Shown: positions 8,875 through 16,942, numbered from the stretch's first letter. The stretch is 52,543 nt of DNA from an uncultured Dorea sp. (GCA_910587575.1 CAJULU010000017.1:1-52543), one strand, 5' to 3'. Notes: generated by a model from the sequence alone, not told the origin. A program made the numbers and translations.

Positions 8875-9483
8875 ATGGATTTGGAAGGAAAAAAGAGGCG
8901 GCTGTTTGCGGTTCCGGAGAAGATTTCCCTGAAAAAACTAAAGAAAGACCAGCTTCTGATTCTGGTGCTTGCAGGGATTCTTCTGCTTGTCATAGCCCTT
9001 CCCGCAGAGAAGAAAGGGGATGAAAAAGAGGAACCGGAAACAGGCTTAAGCCTTCGTGACGAGAAGGCAGGTGTAAGTCAGAATGATTATCTCAGTAATC
9101 TGGAAAGCCGTCTGGAAAGGGCGCTTTCCCAGATGGCAGGCGTGGGGGATGTTTCGGTTATGATTACGCTGAAATCCTCGGCGGAAAAGGTAGTGGAAAA
9201 AGATCTGGCAGTCACCACAGAAGCGGTCACGGAGACAGACAGCCAGGGCGGCGCCAGGTCGACCCAGAACAGCACTCACGGAGAGACAACCGTGTACAGT
9301 GACAGTGATTCTGCGGGAGAGCCTTATATCAGCAAAGAAATCAGTCCTCAGATTGAGGGAGTGGTGGTGATTGCCGACGGCGGAGCAGATTCTGTGGTCA
9401 GACAGAATATAACTGAGGCAGTTCAGGCATTATTTGGAATAGACACGCATAAAATTAGGATAATGAAGAAGAGTTCAAAATAA
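8875..9483 (+). CDS. spoIIIAG: Stage III sporulation protein AG
   Basis: The 202-residue protein starts at ATG 8875, just after AAGGAGGA (8863-8870); the longer in-frame extension has no RBS. A single membrane segment (LLILVLAGILLLVIALP) is followed by an extracytoplasmic domain (around residues 60-200) that in SpoIIIAG forms a large ring between the two membranes of the forespore. The motif LSQMAGVGDVSVMITLKS is typical of the family. Confidence 0.93.
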   Translation: MDLEGKKRRLFAVPEKISLKKLKKDQLLILVLAGILLLVIALPAEKKGDEKEEPETGLSLRDEKAGVSQNDYLSNLESRLERALSQMAGVGDVSVMITLKSSAEKVVEKDLAVTTEAVTETDSQGGARSTQNSTHGETTVYSDSDSAGEPYISKEISPQIEGVVVIADGGADSVVRQNITEAVQALFGIDTHKIRIMKKSSK

Positions 9484-9509
9484 TGTGGCAGAAAGTAGGA
9501 GGAAGAACA

Positions 9510-10142
9510 GTGAAAAAAATAGTCAAAAAGAACCAGATCATTATTGCGGCCCTGGCCGTCATGATTGCAGCGGCGGGATACCTGAATTATTCGGGAAAGA
9601 TCTTCGGGGATAAGAAAGAGGCGGAAACCGCAAATGCGGATCTTGCGAACCAGGAACTTCTGGACATCTCGGACGAAGACCTGGCCAGTGCGGCGGGAGA
9701 TATCGAGAGTCAGGACGGGGAAGGTTCTGACGGCAGCGTGGACGGTACACCGGGCGAAGCAGTGCTCACAGGCGGCGAGGCCAGTGCGGTGGTGGCAGAG
9801 GCGAAGGTGGCAAGGGAACAGGTGCGGGCAAAGAATAAAGAATCCCTGCTTGAGATCATTGACAATGAGACCTTAAGTGAAGCCCAGAAACAGGATGCCA
9901 TTAACCAGATGGTGGCCATGACGGATCTGGCGGAGAAAGAAGCCGCTGCAGAGACCCTTCTGGCTTCCAAGGGCTTTGACGAAGTGGTGATCAGCCTTTC
10001 CGCAGATACGGCGGACGTTGTGGTGAATGCGGCAGACTTAAGTGACGCAAACCGGGCGCAGATTGAGGATATTGTGGCACGAAAGACCGGAGTGGCGGCA
10101 CAGAATATTGTTATTACACCGGTAAGTACACAAGGAAAGTAG
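9510..10142 (+). CDS. spoIIIAH: Stage III sporulation protein AH
   Basis: The likely start is GTG 9510, behind TAGGAGGAA (9497-9505), giving KKIVKKNQII, which matches the usual N-terminus; the ATG at 9483 overlaps spoIIIAG and lacks an RBS. The product is about 210 residues. One membrane segment (IIIAALAVMIAAAGYL) precedes an acidic linker and a C-terminal YscJ/FliF-like ring domain that binds SpoIIQ across the intermembrane space. It is the last gene of the operon. Confidence 0.94.
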   Translation: MKKIVKKNQIIIAALAVMIAAAGYLNYSGKIFGDKKEAETANADLANQELLDISDEDLASAAGDIESQDGEGSDGSVDGTPGEAVLTGGEASAVVAEAKVAREQVRAKNKESLLEIIDNETLSEAQKQDAINQMVAMTDLAEKEAAAETLLASKGFDEVVISLSADTADVVVNAADLSDANRAQIEDIVARKTGVAAQNIVITPVSTQGK

Positions 10143-10167
10143 GATCTGCATATCCGGACCGGTTTCT

Positions 10168-10227
10168 CCCTGTACCGGAACCATATCTGTGTCAGACTGT
10201 CACATCTGCACGTATGCCGGTACAGGG
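10168..10227. repeat. Long inverted repeat after the spoIIIA operon
   Basis: CCCTGTACCGG (10168-10178) and CCGGTACAGGG (10217-10227) are perfect 11-base arms separated by 38 bases, followed by A residues. On the + strand there is no T run, so it is not a standard terminator for spoIIIAH; it may act as a processing or stabilising hairpin. The following DNA has a duplicated TTTTCAGACG (near 10240-10257). Confidence 0.6.
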
Positions 10228-10272
10228 AAAAAACACTTTCAGACGTTTTCAGACGTTTCCAGAAGAAAAATA

Positions 10273-10301
10273 TTTACATTGAAATGGAAGTTGATTATAA
10301 T
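10273..10301 (+). promoter_or_regulatory. Sigma-A promoter of the FtsA-like gene
   Basis: TTTACA (10273-10278) and TATAAT (10296-10301) are separated by 17 bases, close to the sigma-A consensus. Transcription would start near 10308, about 55 bases before the ATG at 10363. Confidence 0.75.
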
Positions 10302-10362
10302 AGTCTATAGTGAAAAATTGTGAGCGGAATGAGAGCCACAGGTATTACACAGGAGGATGGAC

Positions 10363-12840
10363 ATGGCAAAGGGACAAGTTAAGAAAGCACAGGTTCAGAA
10401 GCTGCAGGAGCAGCCGGAAAATGCGATATTTGCTCTGGATATCGGAACACGGAGTATTATCGGAATGGTGGGAGTCGTGGAAGACGAGAAGGTCAAGGTG
10501 ATCGCCATTGAAAAAGAAGAGCATACGGAACGTGCCATGATAGACGGACAGATTGAGAATATAGAGAAAGTAACGACACTGGCAAGAAAGGTGAAGAGGC
10601 GTCTTGAGGAGAAGGTGCATTTCCAGCTGGAACGTGTCTGCGTGGCGGCGGCGGGGCGTGCACTGCGGACCAAGCGTGCAGAGTACGAGATTAATCTGCC
10701 GGGCAAACAGCTTATTGACGATGAGATCATCAGCCGTCTGGAAGCCGGAGCAATCAGTAAGGTAGAGGAAGCCTTTGATGCGGAGAATTCTGCCAAGGAG
10801 GACATGCGCCGTTTCTATCTGGTGGGATATACAGTCTGTCAGTATTATCTGGATGAGTATCGGATTTCCAGCCTTAAGGACCACAGAGGGCAGGATGAAA
10901 AAGTTGACCTGATCGCCACCTTCCTTCCCAGCGAGGTGGTAGAGAGTCTGTACACCACGATGAACAAGATCGGGCTGGAGGTAGTCAGCGTGACGCTGGA
11001 GCCCATTGCGGCCATCAATGCGGCGATTCCTGAGAACTTAAGGCTTCTCAATCTGGTCATGGTGGATATCGGAGCCGGTACTTCTGATATTGCGGCATGT
11101 ACGGGCGGCAGTGTGACAGGCTATACCATGGCGACCGTGGCCGGAGATGAGGTGACGGAGGCCATCATGCGGGAATACCTGGTAGATTTTGCAACTGCTG
11201 AGACGATGAAGGCGGAGATTGAACATGAAGAGGTCATTACCTTTACAGACATCCTGGGATTCGAGCGGAAAGCGTCAAGAGAAGAAGTCCTTCAGTGTAT
11301 CCAGAATACCACGGAACTTCTGTGTAAAGAGATTGCGGCAAAGGTGCTGGAAGTAAACGGGGGTGCGCCTTCGGCCCTGTTCCTGGCAGGGGGCGGCAGT
11401 AAGCTGTCCGGGCTTCGGGAAGGGCTGACGGCAGCCCTTCAGATGGATGCCAACCGTGTGGCCATTGCCGGCAATAATTTCCGTATCAGCGCCTTTTCCG
11501 ATGAGTATGATCTGAACAATCCGGAGTATGCGACACCGCTTGGGATTACGGTTTCATCGGGTCTGAACCTGATTAATGACAGCTTCCGGGTGACGCTGAA
11601 CGGAAGATCGGCAAAGCTGTTCCGCAGCGGCAGTTTTACGGCGCTGAATCTGTTGATGATGAACGGCTACAGCTTCCAGGACATTCTGGGACGTCCAGGT
11701 TCCAGTCTGCCGGTGACGGTCAACGGAAAGCGGAAGGCATTCTATGGTACGGCGGCACAGCCGGCATCGCTGTTTATTAATAAGAAGGAAGGGAAGCTTT
11801 CCACGGTGATCAATGCGGGAGACTGTATTGATTTTGTTCCTGCGGTTCCGGGTATTCCGGCACAGGCCTGTCTGGGAGATATCGAGGGGGCTTCCGAGTG
11901 TCTGGAGATTACGCTGAACGGTGTGTTCATGCCTCTGGAAACGCCTCTTAAGATCGGGGATGTGATCCGGATCCGGATGCCGAAGAAGGAGGAGCCGGAG
12001 ACGGAAGAGGAAGAAAAGAGCGATAAAAGCGAAAAGGAAGAAAAGGACGGGATTGAAGAGAATAAGATCGATGAGATCGAAGAAAACGGCCTTGGGACAT
12101 CCGCTGAAGAAGGTGGGGATTCCGGAATAGAAGAAACTCTGGATACGGCGGACAAGGAAGCTGCCAGGACTGACAGCATGAAAGCTGCCGGGACTGACAG
12201 CATGAAAACCGAGGATTCCGGGGCAGAGGCTTTAAAACCGGGACCGGCCGGAATGGATGACAGTTCGGTAAATGAGGTCAGTGACAGTAAGACAGAGAGA
12301 ACTATTTCTGAAACATCAGAGGAACCTGCCCGGTCTGCAAAACCTGCAGCAGACTTACGGACCTCTTCCGAATCAGAGAGTGGGACAAGGCATATGCAGG
12401 TAACGGATGCGGTAGCGGATCTGAAAAGCAGAGCAGCCTCTGTGGGTCATACGTCAAAACCCAATACTGTGAAAGTGGACGGCAATATGGAAACAGGACA
12501 GCTTGAGTTAGATTTTAGTTTTGGGGCGGGCAGAACCTTTCCTTCTCAGACGGTTACAAGACCGGAGCCGAAAACAGAGCCGAAAGCAGAAGCGCCGTCT
12601 AAAACGGGATTGCAGTCTGCAGGGGGGAGTATCATGTTCCGGCTTAACGGATCTCCTTTACGCCTGCCGCGAAAAGAGAACGGAGGGTCTTATTATCTGA
12701 TGGATCTGCTTAAGTATTCGGGTATTAATCTCAATAATCCCAAGGGGACGATTGAACTGGCCGTGAATGGGGAGCCGGGAATGTTCCAGCAGAAACTCCG
12801 GGAAGGCGATATCGTTACGATTGAGGAGAAACAGTTTTAA
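10363..12840 (+). CDS. FtsA-like actin-fold protein with extra beta-grasp-like modules
   Basis: The start is ATG 10363, six bases after AGGAGG (10351-10356), not the ATG at 10357. The 825-residue product has an FtsA/PilM-like actin-fold core over about residues 20-390: IFALDIGTRSI phosphate-1 motif, an SHS2-like region, MVDIGAGTSDIA phosphate-2 motif, and FLAGGGSKLSG adenosine motif. After the core, two segments with repeated NG...GD-I-I patterns (about 400-540) look like beta-grasp or MoaD/ThiS-like folds. An acidic low-complexity linker follows (about 540-740, with a small AA-TDSMK duplication), then a third such module at the C-terminus. FtsA-like proteins anchor division or pilus machinery at the membrane. 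It is outside any visible division gene cluster, so its partner is unknown. Confidence 0.7.
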   Translation: MAKGQVKKAQVQKLQEQPENAIFALDIGTRSIIGMVGVVEDEKVKVIAIEKEEHTERAMIDGQIENIEKVTTLARKVKRRLEEKVHFQLERVCVAAAGRALRTKRAEYEINLPGKQLIDDEIISRLEAGAISKVEEAFDAENSAKEDMRRFYLVGYTVCQYYLDEYRISSLKDHRGQDEKVDLIATFLPSEVVESLYTTMNKIGLEVVSVTLEPIAAINAAIPENLRLLNLVMVDIGAGTSDIAACTGGSVTGYTMATVAGDEVTEAIMREYLVDFATAETMKAEIEHEEVITFTDILGFERKASREEVLQCIQNTTELLCKEIAAKVLEVNGGAPSALFLAGGGSKLSGLREGLTAALQMDANRVAIAGNNFRISAFSDEYDLNNPEYATPLGITVSSGLNLINDSFRVTLNGRSAKLFRSGSFTALNLLMMNGYSFQDILGRPGSSLPVTVNGKRKAFYGTAAQPASLFINKKEGKLSTVINAGDCIDFVPAVPGIPAQACLGDIEGASECLEITLNGVFMPLETPLKIGDVIRIRMPKKEEPETEEEEKSDKSEKEEKDGIEENKIDEIEENGLGTSAEEGGDSGIEETLDTADKEAARTDSMKAAGTDSMKTEDSGAEALKPGPAGMDDSSVNEVSDSKTERTISETSEEPARSAKPAADLRTSSESESGTRHMQVTDAVADLKSRAASVGHTSKPNTVKVDGNMETGQLELDFSFGAGRTFPSQTVTRPEPKTEPKAEAPSKTGLQSAGGSIMFRLNGSPLRLPRKENGGSYYLMDLLKYSGINLNNPKGTIELAVNGEPGMFQQKLREGDIVTIEEKQF

Positions 12841-12845
12841 AATTG

Positions 12846-12898
12846 AAGCAGCAGGCTTTCGTTGTGTAATGTTACACTAAAAGTCTGCTGTGTTTTTC
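12846..12898 (+). terminator. Terminator after the FtsA-like gene
   Basis: GCAGCAGGCTTT (12848-12859) pairs with AAAAGTCTGCTG (12879-12890); an inner GTGTAA/TTACAC stem tightens it. A T run follows at 12893-12897. Confidence 0.8.
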
Positions 12899-12976
12899 GT
12901 TGGCTAAGATGATTGAAAACGGGGCATACTAAATCTTAATGGACGGAAAAAGAAAGGGTTGGGAAGGATTTTGAAC

Positions 12977-13381
12977 GTGACAGAGATTGATTACTGCATA
13001 TCATTCATACAACTTCAGAAATATTCAGATACTCAGTTATGCCAGTTGTTTATCTACGCAAGCAGAGATAAGAACGAGATTTTCCGTGCGGACTGTACTT
13101 ACAGGATGTGCCTCATGGAACTGGACCGGAGAAATCATGACCGGTGGCCCTGCGAGATGGAGATTATCCCATATGTCAATATCTATGATGAAGACGGGAA
13201 GATGATCTTCGGATATGGGAAACGATATCAGATGTATATCATTCATGGCGCCGTGCTTGTCTATGATGCTGACTGGATACCGTATCTGTTCAGCTGCCGG
13301 GAAGAAGATTTCAGATGTATCTGGAAATATTTCTGTGTGTCACGGGAAAATAAGGTGGATTCCCAGAATGTTACCAGTTAA
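12977..13381 (+). CDS. Small conserved-looking protein of unknown function
   Basis: The reading frame is open from 12959. GTG 12977 sits nine bases after GGAAGG and is my preferred start; TTG 12971 and TTG 12959 are possible. The product (about 134 residues) is soluble, rich in Tyr, Asp and Cys, with no signal or membrane segment. Its sequence (for example CTYRMCLMELDRRNHDRWPCEM) does not match a family I recognise. It lies between two transcription boundaries, a terminator upstream and a promoter downstream, so it may be its own unit. Confidence 0.65.
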   Translation: MTEIDYCISFIQLQKYSDTQLCQLFIYASRDKNEIFRADCTYRMCLMELDRRNHDRWPCEMEIIPYVNIYDEDGKMIFGYGKRYQMYIIHGAVLVYDADWIPYLFSCREEDFRCIWKYFCVSRENKVDSQNVTS

Positions 13382-13392
13382 GGATTTTCTGA

Positions 13393-13421
13393 TTGTTCTT
13401 CTTTCGTTCCTGTGATAGAAT
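13393..13421 (+). promoter_or_regulatory. Probable sigma-A promoter of the HAD gene
   Basis: TTGTTC (13393-13398), a 17-base spacer and TAGAAT (13416-13421) lie 78 bases before the ATG of the next gene. Confidence 0.5.
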
Positions 13422-13498
13422 GCATATAAAGTGCCTGTCATGCGGAGGAATCCCATGGTCTGGCCTGTAATGGAACATGACAGAAAGGGACAGCAGAT

Positions 13499-14158
13499 AT
13501 GGATAACAGGAACAGAACTTACAATATTTTTTTCTTCGATCTGGATGGAACATTAACGGATTCTTCACTGGGGATTACGAATTCTGTCATCTATGCTTTG
13601 AAGAAATTCGGAATCGAAGAGACAGACCGCAGAAAGCTTTATTCATTTATCGGGCCGCCGCTTACGGTATCGTTTGAGAAATACTGTGGCTTTTCGAAAG
13701 AAGAAACGGAAAGAGCGGTGGAATATTACCGGGAATACTACCGTGACAGGGGAATTTTTGAGAACCATGTCTATGACGGAATGGAAGAGGTACTAAAGGA
13801 ACTGAAGAACCAGGGCCGTACGCTGGTCGTTGCCACATCCAAGCCGGAGCCGTTTGCCAGGCAGATCATAGAGCATTTCCGGCTGGCACAGTATTTCGAC
13901 TATGTGGCAGGAATGGAACTGGACGGGAGGCGCGCAACGAAAGCAGAAGTGATCCGCTATGCGCTTGATGCCTGTAAGATTACGGACAGGTCACAGGTTC
14001 TTATGGTGGGAGACAGGGAGCATGACGTAATCGGGGCAAAGGCCGCAGGAATAGACTGCCTGGGGATTCTGTACGGCTTCGGGACAAGAGAAGAACTGAC
14101 CCGTGCCGGGGCAGATTATATTGAAAAGACGGTGGAAGGAATCCTGCACTTTTCATAA
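13499..14158 (+). CDS. HAD-superfamily phosphatase, Gph/PgmB-like
   Basis: This 219-residue protein has motif I FFFDLDGTLTDS, motif II in VATSKPEP, and motif III/IV around MVGDREHDVIGAKAAG. These are the catalytic Asp pair, Thr/Ser, Lys and acidic Mg-binding residues of HAD-IA phosphatases, and its length is normal for phosphoglycolate phosphatase-like enzymes. Start ATG 13499 has an AAAGGGA RBS. Substrate cannot be read from sequence; phosphoglycolate or a pyrophosphate-like compound are the usual family choices. Confidence 0.88.
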   Translation: MDNRNRTYNIFFFDLDGTLTDSSLGITNSVIYALKKFGIEETDRRKLYSFIGPPLTVSFEKYCGFSKEETERAVEYYREYYRDRGIFENHVYDGMEEVLKELKNQGRTLVVATSKPEPFARQIIEHFRLAQYFDYVAGMELDGRRATKAEVIRYALDACKITDRSQVLMVGDREHDVIGAKAAGIDCLGILYGFGTREELTRAGADYIEKTVEGILHFS

Positions 14159-14178
14159 AAGGTATTTTCTATAAATAC

Positions 14179-14207
14179 TTGACAAATGGAAAAGATGTTG
14201 TTATGAT
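14179..14207 (+). promoter_or_regulatory. Strong sigma-A promoter upstream of ilvN
   Basis: TTGACA (14179-14184), a 17-base spacer, and TATGAT (14202-14207) are near-consensus. A hairpin with a T run begins at about the transcription start, and two 60-base repeats follow, so the leader is roughly 190 bases. Confidence 0.75.
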
Positions 14208-14234
14208 AAAAAAACAGAACGCACTCTGTTTTTT
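14207..14234 (+). terminator. Symmetric hairpin with U tract (terminator or attenuator)
   Basis: AAAAAACAGA pairs with TCTGTTTTTT around the loop ACGCAC. It can work as a terminator for the HAD gene upstream; it also lies at the start of transcripts from the promoter at 14179, where it could act as an attenuator. Confidence 0.6.
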
Positions 14235-14248
14235 AAATCTCATTATCT

Positions 14249-14368
14249 TATACTTTGCTGGACGGAGTCCACCTGCCCGAAGGGCATGTATTACGGTGTG
14301 CCCTTGGGTATACTTTGCTGGACGGAGTCCACCCGCCCGAAGGGCATGTATTACGGTGTGCCCTTGGG
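14249..14368 (+). repeat. Tandem 60-bp repeat (two copies) in the ilvN leader
   Basis: Units at 14249-14308 and 14309-14368 differ at a single base (T at 14274, C at 14334). Each contains GGACGGAGTCC and GCCCGAAGGGC small hairpins. The second competes with a larger AAGGGCA/TGCCCTT stem (14280-14286 with 14299-14305 in unit 1). Because 60 is a multiple of three, a short frame of 64 codons runs across both, but it starts inside the -10 and is not believed to be a gene. The composition (GC-rich hairpins in an AT-rich leader) suggests a small dispersed palindromic element. Confidence 0.85.
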
Positions 14369-14401
14369 TGTAATAGATGAAAATTAAGAAAGAGGTGCAT
14401 T

Positions 14402-14899
14402 ATGCAAAGAGTTTATTCATTGATTGTTGACAATACCACTGGAGTCCTGAGCAGGATTTCCGGGCTGTTCAGCAGGCGGGGCTACAGTATTGACAGTATT
14501 ACGGCCGGAGTGACGGCGGATCCGAGATTCACGAGGATTACGATTGTTGCGTCGGGGGACGAGCTGATTCTGGCTCAGATTGAGAAGCAGGTAAGGAAGC
14601 TGGAAGATGTAATCGAGATTAAGGTGCTAAGGCCTGAGGAATCGGTCTACCGTGAGTTAATCATGATCAAGGTCCGGGCAGATAAGGCGGAGCGGTCAGA
14701 GATCATCTCAGTGGCTGATATTTTCCGCGCCAAGATCGTGGATGTGGAGAATGATTCTCTGATGATTGAACTTACGGGAAACCAGTCAAAGCTGGAGGCA
14801 TTCTTAAATCTGCTGGACGGGTATGAGATTCTGGAACTTGCCCGGACAGGGATTACCGGACTGTCACGTGGAAGTAAGGACGTTACATATATTGATTAG
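14402..14899 (+). CDS. ilvN: Acetolactate synthase small (regulatory) subunit
   Basis: The 165-residue protein has an N-terminal ACT domain (RVYSLIVDNTTGVLSRISG, about residues 3-75) and the C-terminal small-subunit domain, the normal length for IlvN/IlvH. It binds the catalytic subunit IlvB and confers valine feedback inhibition in the first common step of valine, leucine and isoleucine synthesis. No ilvB lies in the window. RBS AAAGAGG is about five bases before the ATG. It is followed 77 bases later by ilvC. Confidence 0.95.
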   Translation: MQRVYSLIVDNTTGVLSRISGLFSRRGYSIDSITAGVTADPRFTRITIVASGDELILAQIEKQVRKLEDVIEIKVLRPEESVYRELIMIKVRADKAERSEIISVADIFRAKIVDVENDSLMIELTGNQSKLEAFLNLLDGYEILELARTGITGLSRGSKDVTYID

Positions 14900-14976
14900 A
14901 GGAAACATGCAGGTAAACAGAGGATAGTCTTTCTATCTTCCGTTTTACAATAATAAAATGTAGGAGGAATGCTAAA

Positions 14977-15987
14977 ATGGCAAAAATTTATTACCAGGAA
15001 GATTGTAATTTATCATTACTGGAGGGAAAGACGATTGCAGTCATCGGATACGGAAGCCAGGGACACGCACATGCCCTGAATGCGAAGGAATCCGGATGCC
15101 ATGTAATCATTGGTCTGTATGAGGGCAGTAAGTCCTGGGCTAAGGCTGAGGCACAGGGATTTGAGGTTTATACGGCTGCTGAGGCGGCAAAGAAAGCGGA
15201 TATCATCATGATTCTGATCAATGATGAGTTACAGGCTGCAATGTATCAGAAGGACATTGCACCGAATCTGGAAGAAGGGAACATGCTGATGTTTGCCCAT
15301 GGCTTTGCCATCCATTTCGGACAGATCGTTCCGCCGGCAGGCGTTGACGTTACGATGATTGCGCCAAAGGGACCTGGACATACCGTAAGAAGCGAGTACC
15401 AGGCCGGCAAGGGTGTTCCCTGTCTGGTGGCTGTAGAGCAGGATGCTTCCGGTAAGGCACTTGATAAGGCTCTGGCGTATGCGCTGGCAATCGGCGGGGC
15501 AAGGGCCGGAGTTCTTGAGACTGATTTCCGTACCGAGACGGAGACCGATCTCTTCGGTGAGCAGGCGGTTCTGTGCGGCGGTGTCTGTGCACTTATGCAG
15601 GCAGGTTTCGAGACACTTGTTGAGGCTGGATATGACCCGAGAAATGCTTACTTTGAGTGTATCCATGAGATGAAGCTGATCGTAGATCTGATCTATCAGT
15701 CTGGTTTTGCGGGAATGAGATATTCCATCTCTAATACGGCAGAGTACGGAGACTATATTACCGGGCCGAAGATTATTACAGAGGATACCAAGAAAGCGAT
15801 GAAGAAGATTCTTTCCGACATCCAGGACGGAAGCTTTGCAAAGGAATGGCTGACAGAGAACAAGGTGGGCGCACCGCATTTCCGTGCTATGAGAAGAAAT
15901 GCTGCAGAGCATGAGTGTGAGAAGATCGGTGAGGAACTGCGTAAGCTGTATAGCTGGAGTGATGAAGATAAGCTGGTGAATAATTAA
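14977..15987 (+). CDS. ilvC: Ketol-acid reductoisomerase, class I
   Basis: This 336-residue enzyme converts acetolactate or acetohydroxybutyrate to the dihydroxyacid, the second common step of branched-chain amino acid synthesis. Visible features are the Rossmann motif GYGSQGHAHA, the cofactor-loop IIGLYEGSKSW, the AHGF motif, the metal-binding LFGEQAVLCGG, and ECIHEMKLIVD. The cofactor loop carries YE where NADPH enzymes often have Arg and a basic or polar residue, so NADH use is possible. RBS TAGGAGG (14961-14967). A strong terminator follows. Confidence 0.97.
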   Translation: MAKIYYQEDCNLSLLEGKTIAVIGYGSQGHAHALNAKESGCHVIIGLYEGSKSWAKAEAQGFEVYTAAEAAKKADIIMILINDELQAAMYQKDIAPNLEEGNMLMFAHGFAIHFGQIVPPAGVDVTMIAPKGPGHTVRSEYQAGKGVPCLVAVEQDASGKALDKALAYALAIGGARAGVLETDFRTETETDLFGEQAVLCGGVCALMQAGFETLVEAGYDPRNAYFECIHEMKLIVDLIYQSGFAGMRYSISNTAEYGDYITGPKIITEDTKKAMKKILSDIQDGSFAKEWLTENKVGAPHFRAMRRNAAEHECEKIGEELRKLYSWSDEDKLVNN

Positions 15988-16000
15988 TAAACTGAGTCTG

Positions 16001-16039
16001 GCGCACATCCTGAGTGAATGAGGATGTGCGTTGCTTTTT
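16001..16039 (+). terminator. Terminator after ilvC
   Basis: CGCACATCCT (16002-16011) pairs with AGGATGTGCG (16021-16030) with a 9-base loop, and a T run follows at 16035-16039. Confidence 0.9.
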
Positions 16040-16091
16040 ATTGAACCGCTCTGCTGATCTGAAGATTCTGCTATGGTAAATGATTTTTAAG

Positions 16092-16118
16092 TTAAGTATA
16101 CCGGAATGAAGCCGATAT
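16092..16118 (+). promoter_or_regulatory. Sigma-D (flagellar) promoter of yjfB
   Basis: GCCGATAT at 16111-16118 is an exact match to the sigma-D -10. TTAA at 16092-16095 is 15 bases upstream, the B. subtilis sigma-D spacing for TAAA. The start of yjfB is about 66 bases downstream. Confidence 0.7.
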
Positions 16119-16183
16119 ATAAGTATATAGACTGCATGAATGGGATTTTATGACCCGGATGTAAGAAAGGAGCGGAATGATAT

Positions 16184-16381
16184 ATGGATATTGCAGGATT
16201 ATCATCAGTGATGTCTATGGAAAAACTGCAGATGAACGTAGGATATGCCATGATGTCTAAAGTTATGGATGCCATGGAGATGTCAACCGAGGCGATGGCT
16301 GAGATGATGGATGCGGCAGCGCAGGTTTCCGGCGGCGCTTCCATCCCCGGACTGGGAGACAATATTGACATACTGGCTTAA
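16184..16381 (+). CDS. yjfB: YjfB-family putative motility protein
   Basis: The 65-residue product (rich in Met and Ala, one amphipathic helix, ending PGLGDNIDILA) fits the YjfB family of small proteins found with motility genes. It starts at ATG 16184 behind AAAGGAGCGG. A sigma-D promoter upstream and a terminator downstream make it a single-gene unit of the flagellar regulon. Its molecular function is not known. Confidence 0.85.
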   Translation: MDIAGLSSVMSMEKLQMNVGYAMMSKVMDAMEMSTEAMAEMMDAAAQVSGGASIPGLGDNIDILA

Positions 16382-16435
16382 TACGCTGCTGCCTTTTGGG
16401 TACAGGTTTGATCAGCGGGGCAGGACAGATCAGGG

Positions 16436-16479
16436 ACAGATGCGAGGATTATGGGAAATAATGTTCGCATCTGTTTTTT
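16436..16479 (+). terminator. Terminator after yjfB
   Basis: ACAGATGCGA (16436-16445) pairs with TCGCATCTGT (16465-16474), ending in six T. It separates yjfB from the following gene. Confidence 0.88.
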
Positions 16480-16604
16480 GGTTTCTGACTCAAAAGAGAC
16501 TGCACAGACACGAAAAATGTTGAAAATTGCGAACTTTTTTACTATATTCCGACAGTAAAATCCTGTACAATAGATTTAGAAAGCTTGAAGGGGGATCAGG
16601 GAGT

Positions 16605-16928
16605 ATGCGTGAGAAAGAATTATCATTTTGTATCGTGCTTCATCATATTGCAACATTCATCGGGATATCGGAAGGAATCTATTATCTTCTGGCAGGAAGG
16701 CAGCGGTTCTTACGGAGTTTTGCCGTTTTTCTCCTCACGGCTGTGCAGTCCTTTGCAGGATTCAAGATTCTGGCGGATTTACATAAGGGGAAGTCAAGGC
16801 TTGCCGACAGTTACCGGAACCTGGAAAAGACCAGAACCAGCCGAAAGCAGAGAAGGGGAATTCTGTGGGGAATGGCTTTGTCATCGACCCTGTTCAAAAT
16901 TCTGCCGGTGCGGTTACTGGGGCAATAG
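16605..16928 (+). CDS. Small membrane protein of unknown function
   Basis: The 107-residue protein starts at ATG 16605, just after a GGGAG (16599-16603); upstream in-frame codons lack an RBS. There appear to be two hydrophobic segments (SFCIVLHHIATFIGISEGIY and SFAVFLLTAVQSFAGFKIL), then a basic tail and a weak third segment. I do not recognise a family. It lies 57 bases before yqfC, but a sigma-E promoter between them argues for separate expression. Confidence 0.6.
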   Translation: MREKELSFCIVLHHIATFIGISEGIYYLLAGRQRFLRSFAVFLLTAVQSFAGFKILADLHKGKSRLADSYRNLEKTRTSRKQRRGILWGMALSSTLFKILPVRLLGQ

Positions 16929-16942
16929 CAGAAGTGCTATGC

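Noticed and set aside
10168..10227. Terminator for the spoIIIA operon
   Set aside because: The stem is good, but the downstream run is A rather than T on the + strand and the loop is long; kept only as an inverted repeat.
14179..14373. 64-codon open frame covering the tandem 60-bp repeat
   Set aside because: It starts inside the promoter, has no RBS, and its protein is just the repeat read in frame.
14159..14401. T-box leader for ilvN
   Set aside because: No T-box consensus (AGGGTGGNACCGCG-like) or specifier-stem layout could be seen.
15229..16008. 259-codon minus-strand frame
   Set aside because: It lies entirely opposite ilvC and has the Cys/His/Arg-rich composition of a shadow frame. 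The same applies to the long minus-strand frames opposite the flippase (20895-21755), miaB (23990-24706) and the PLP enzyme (38341-39105).
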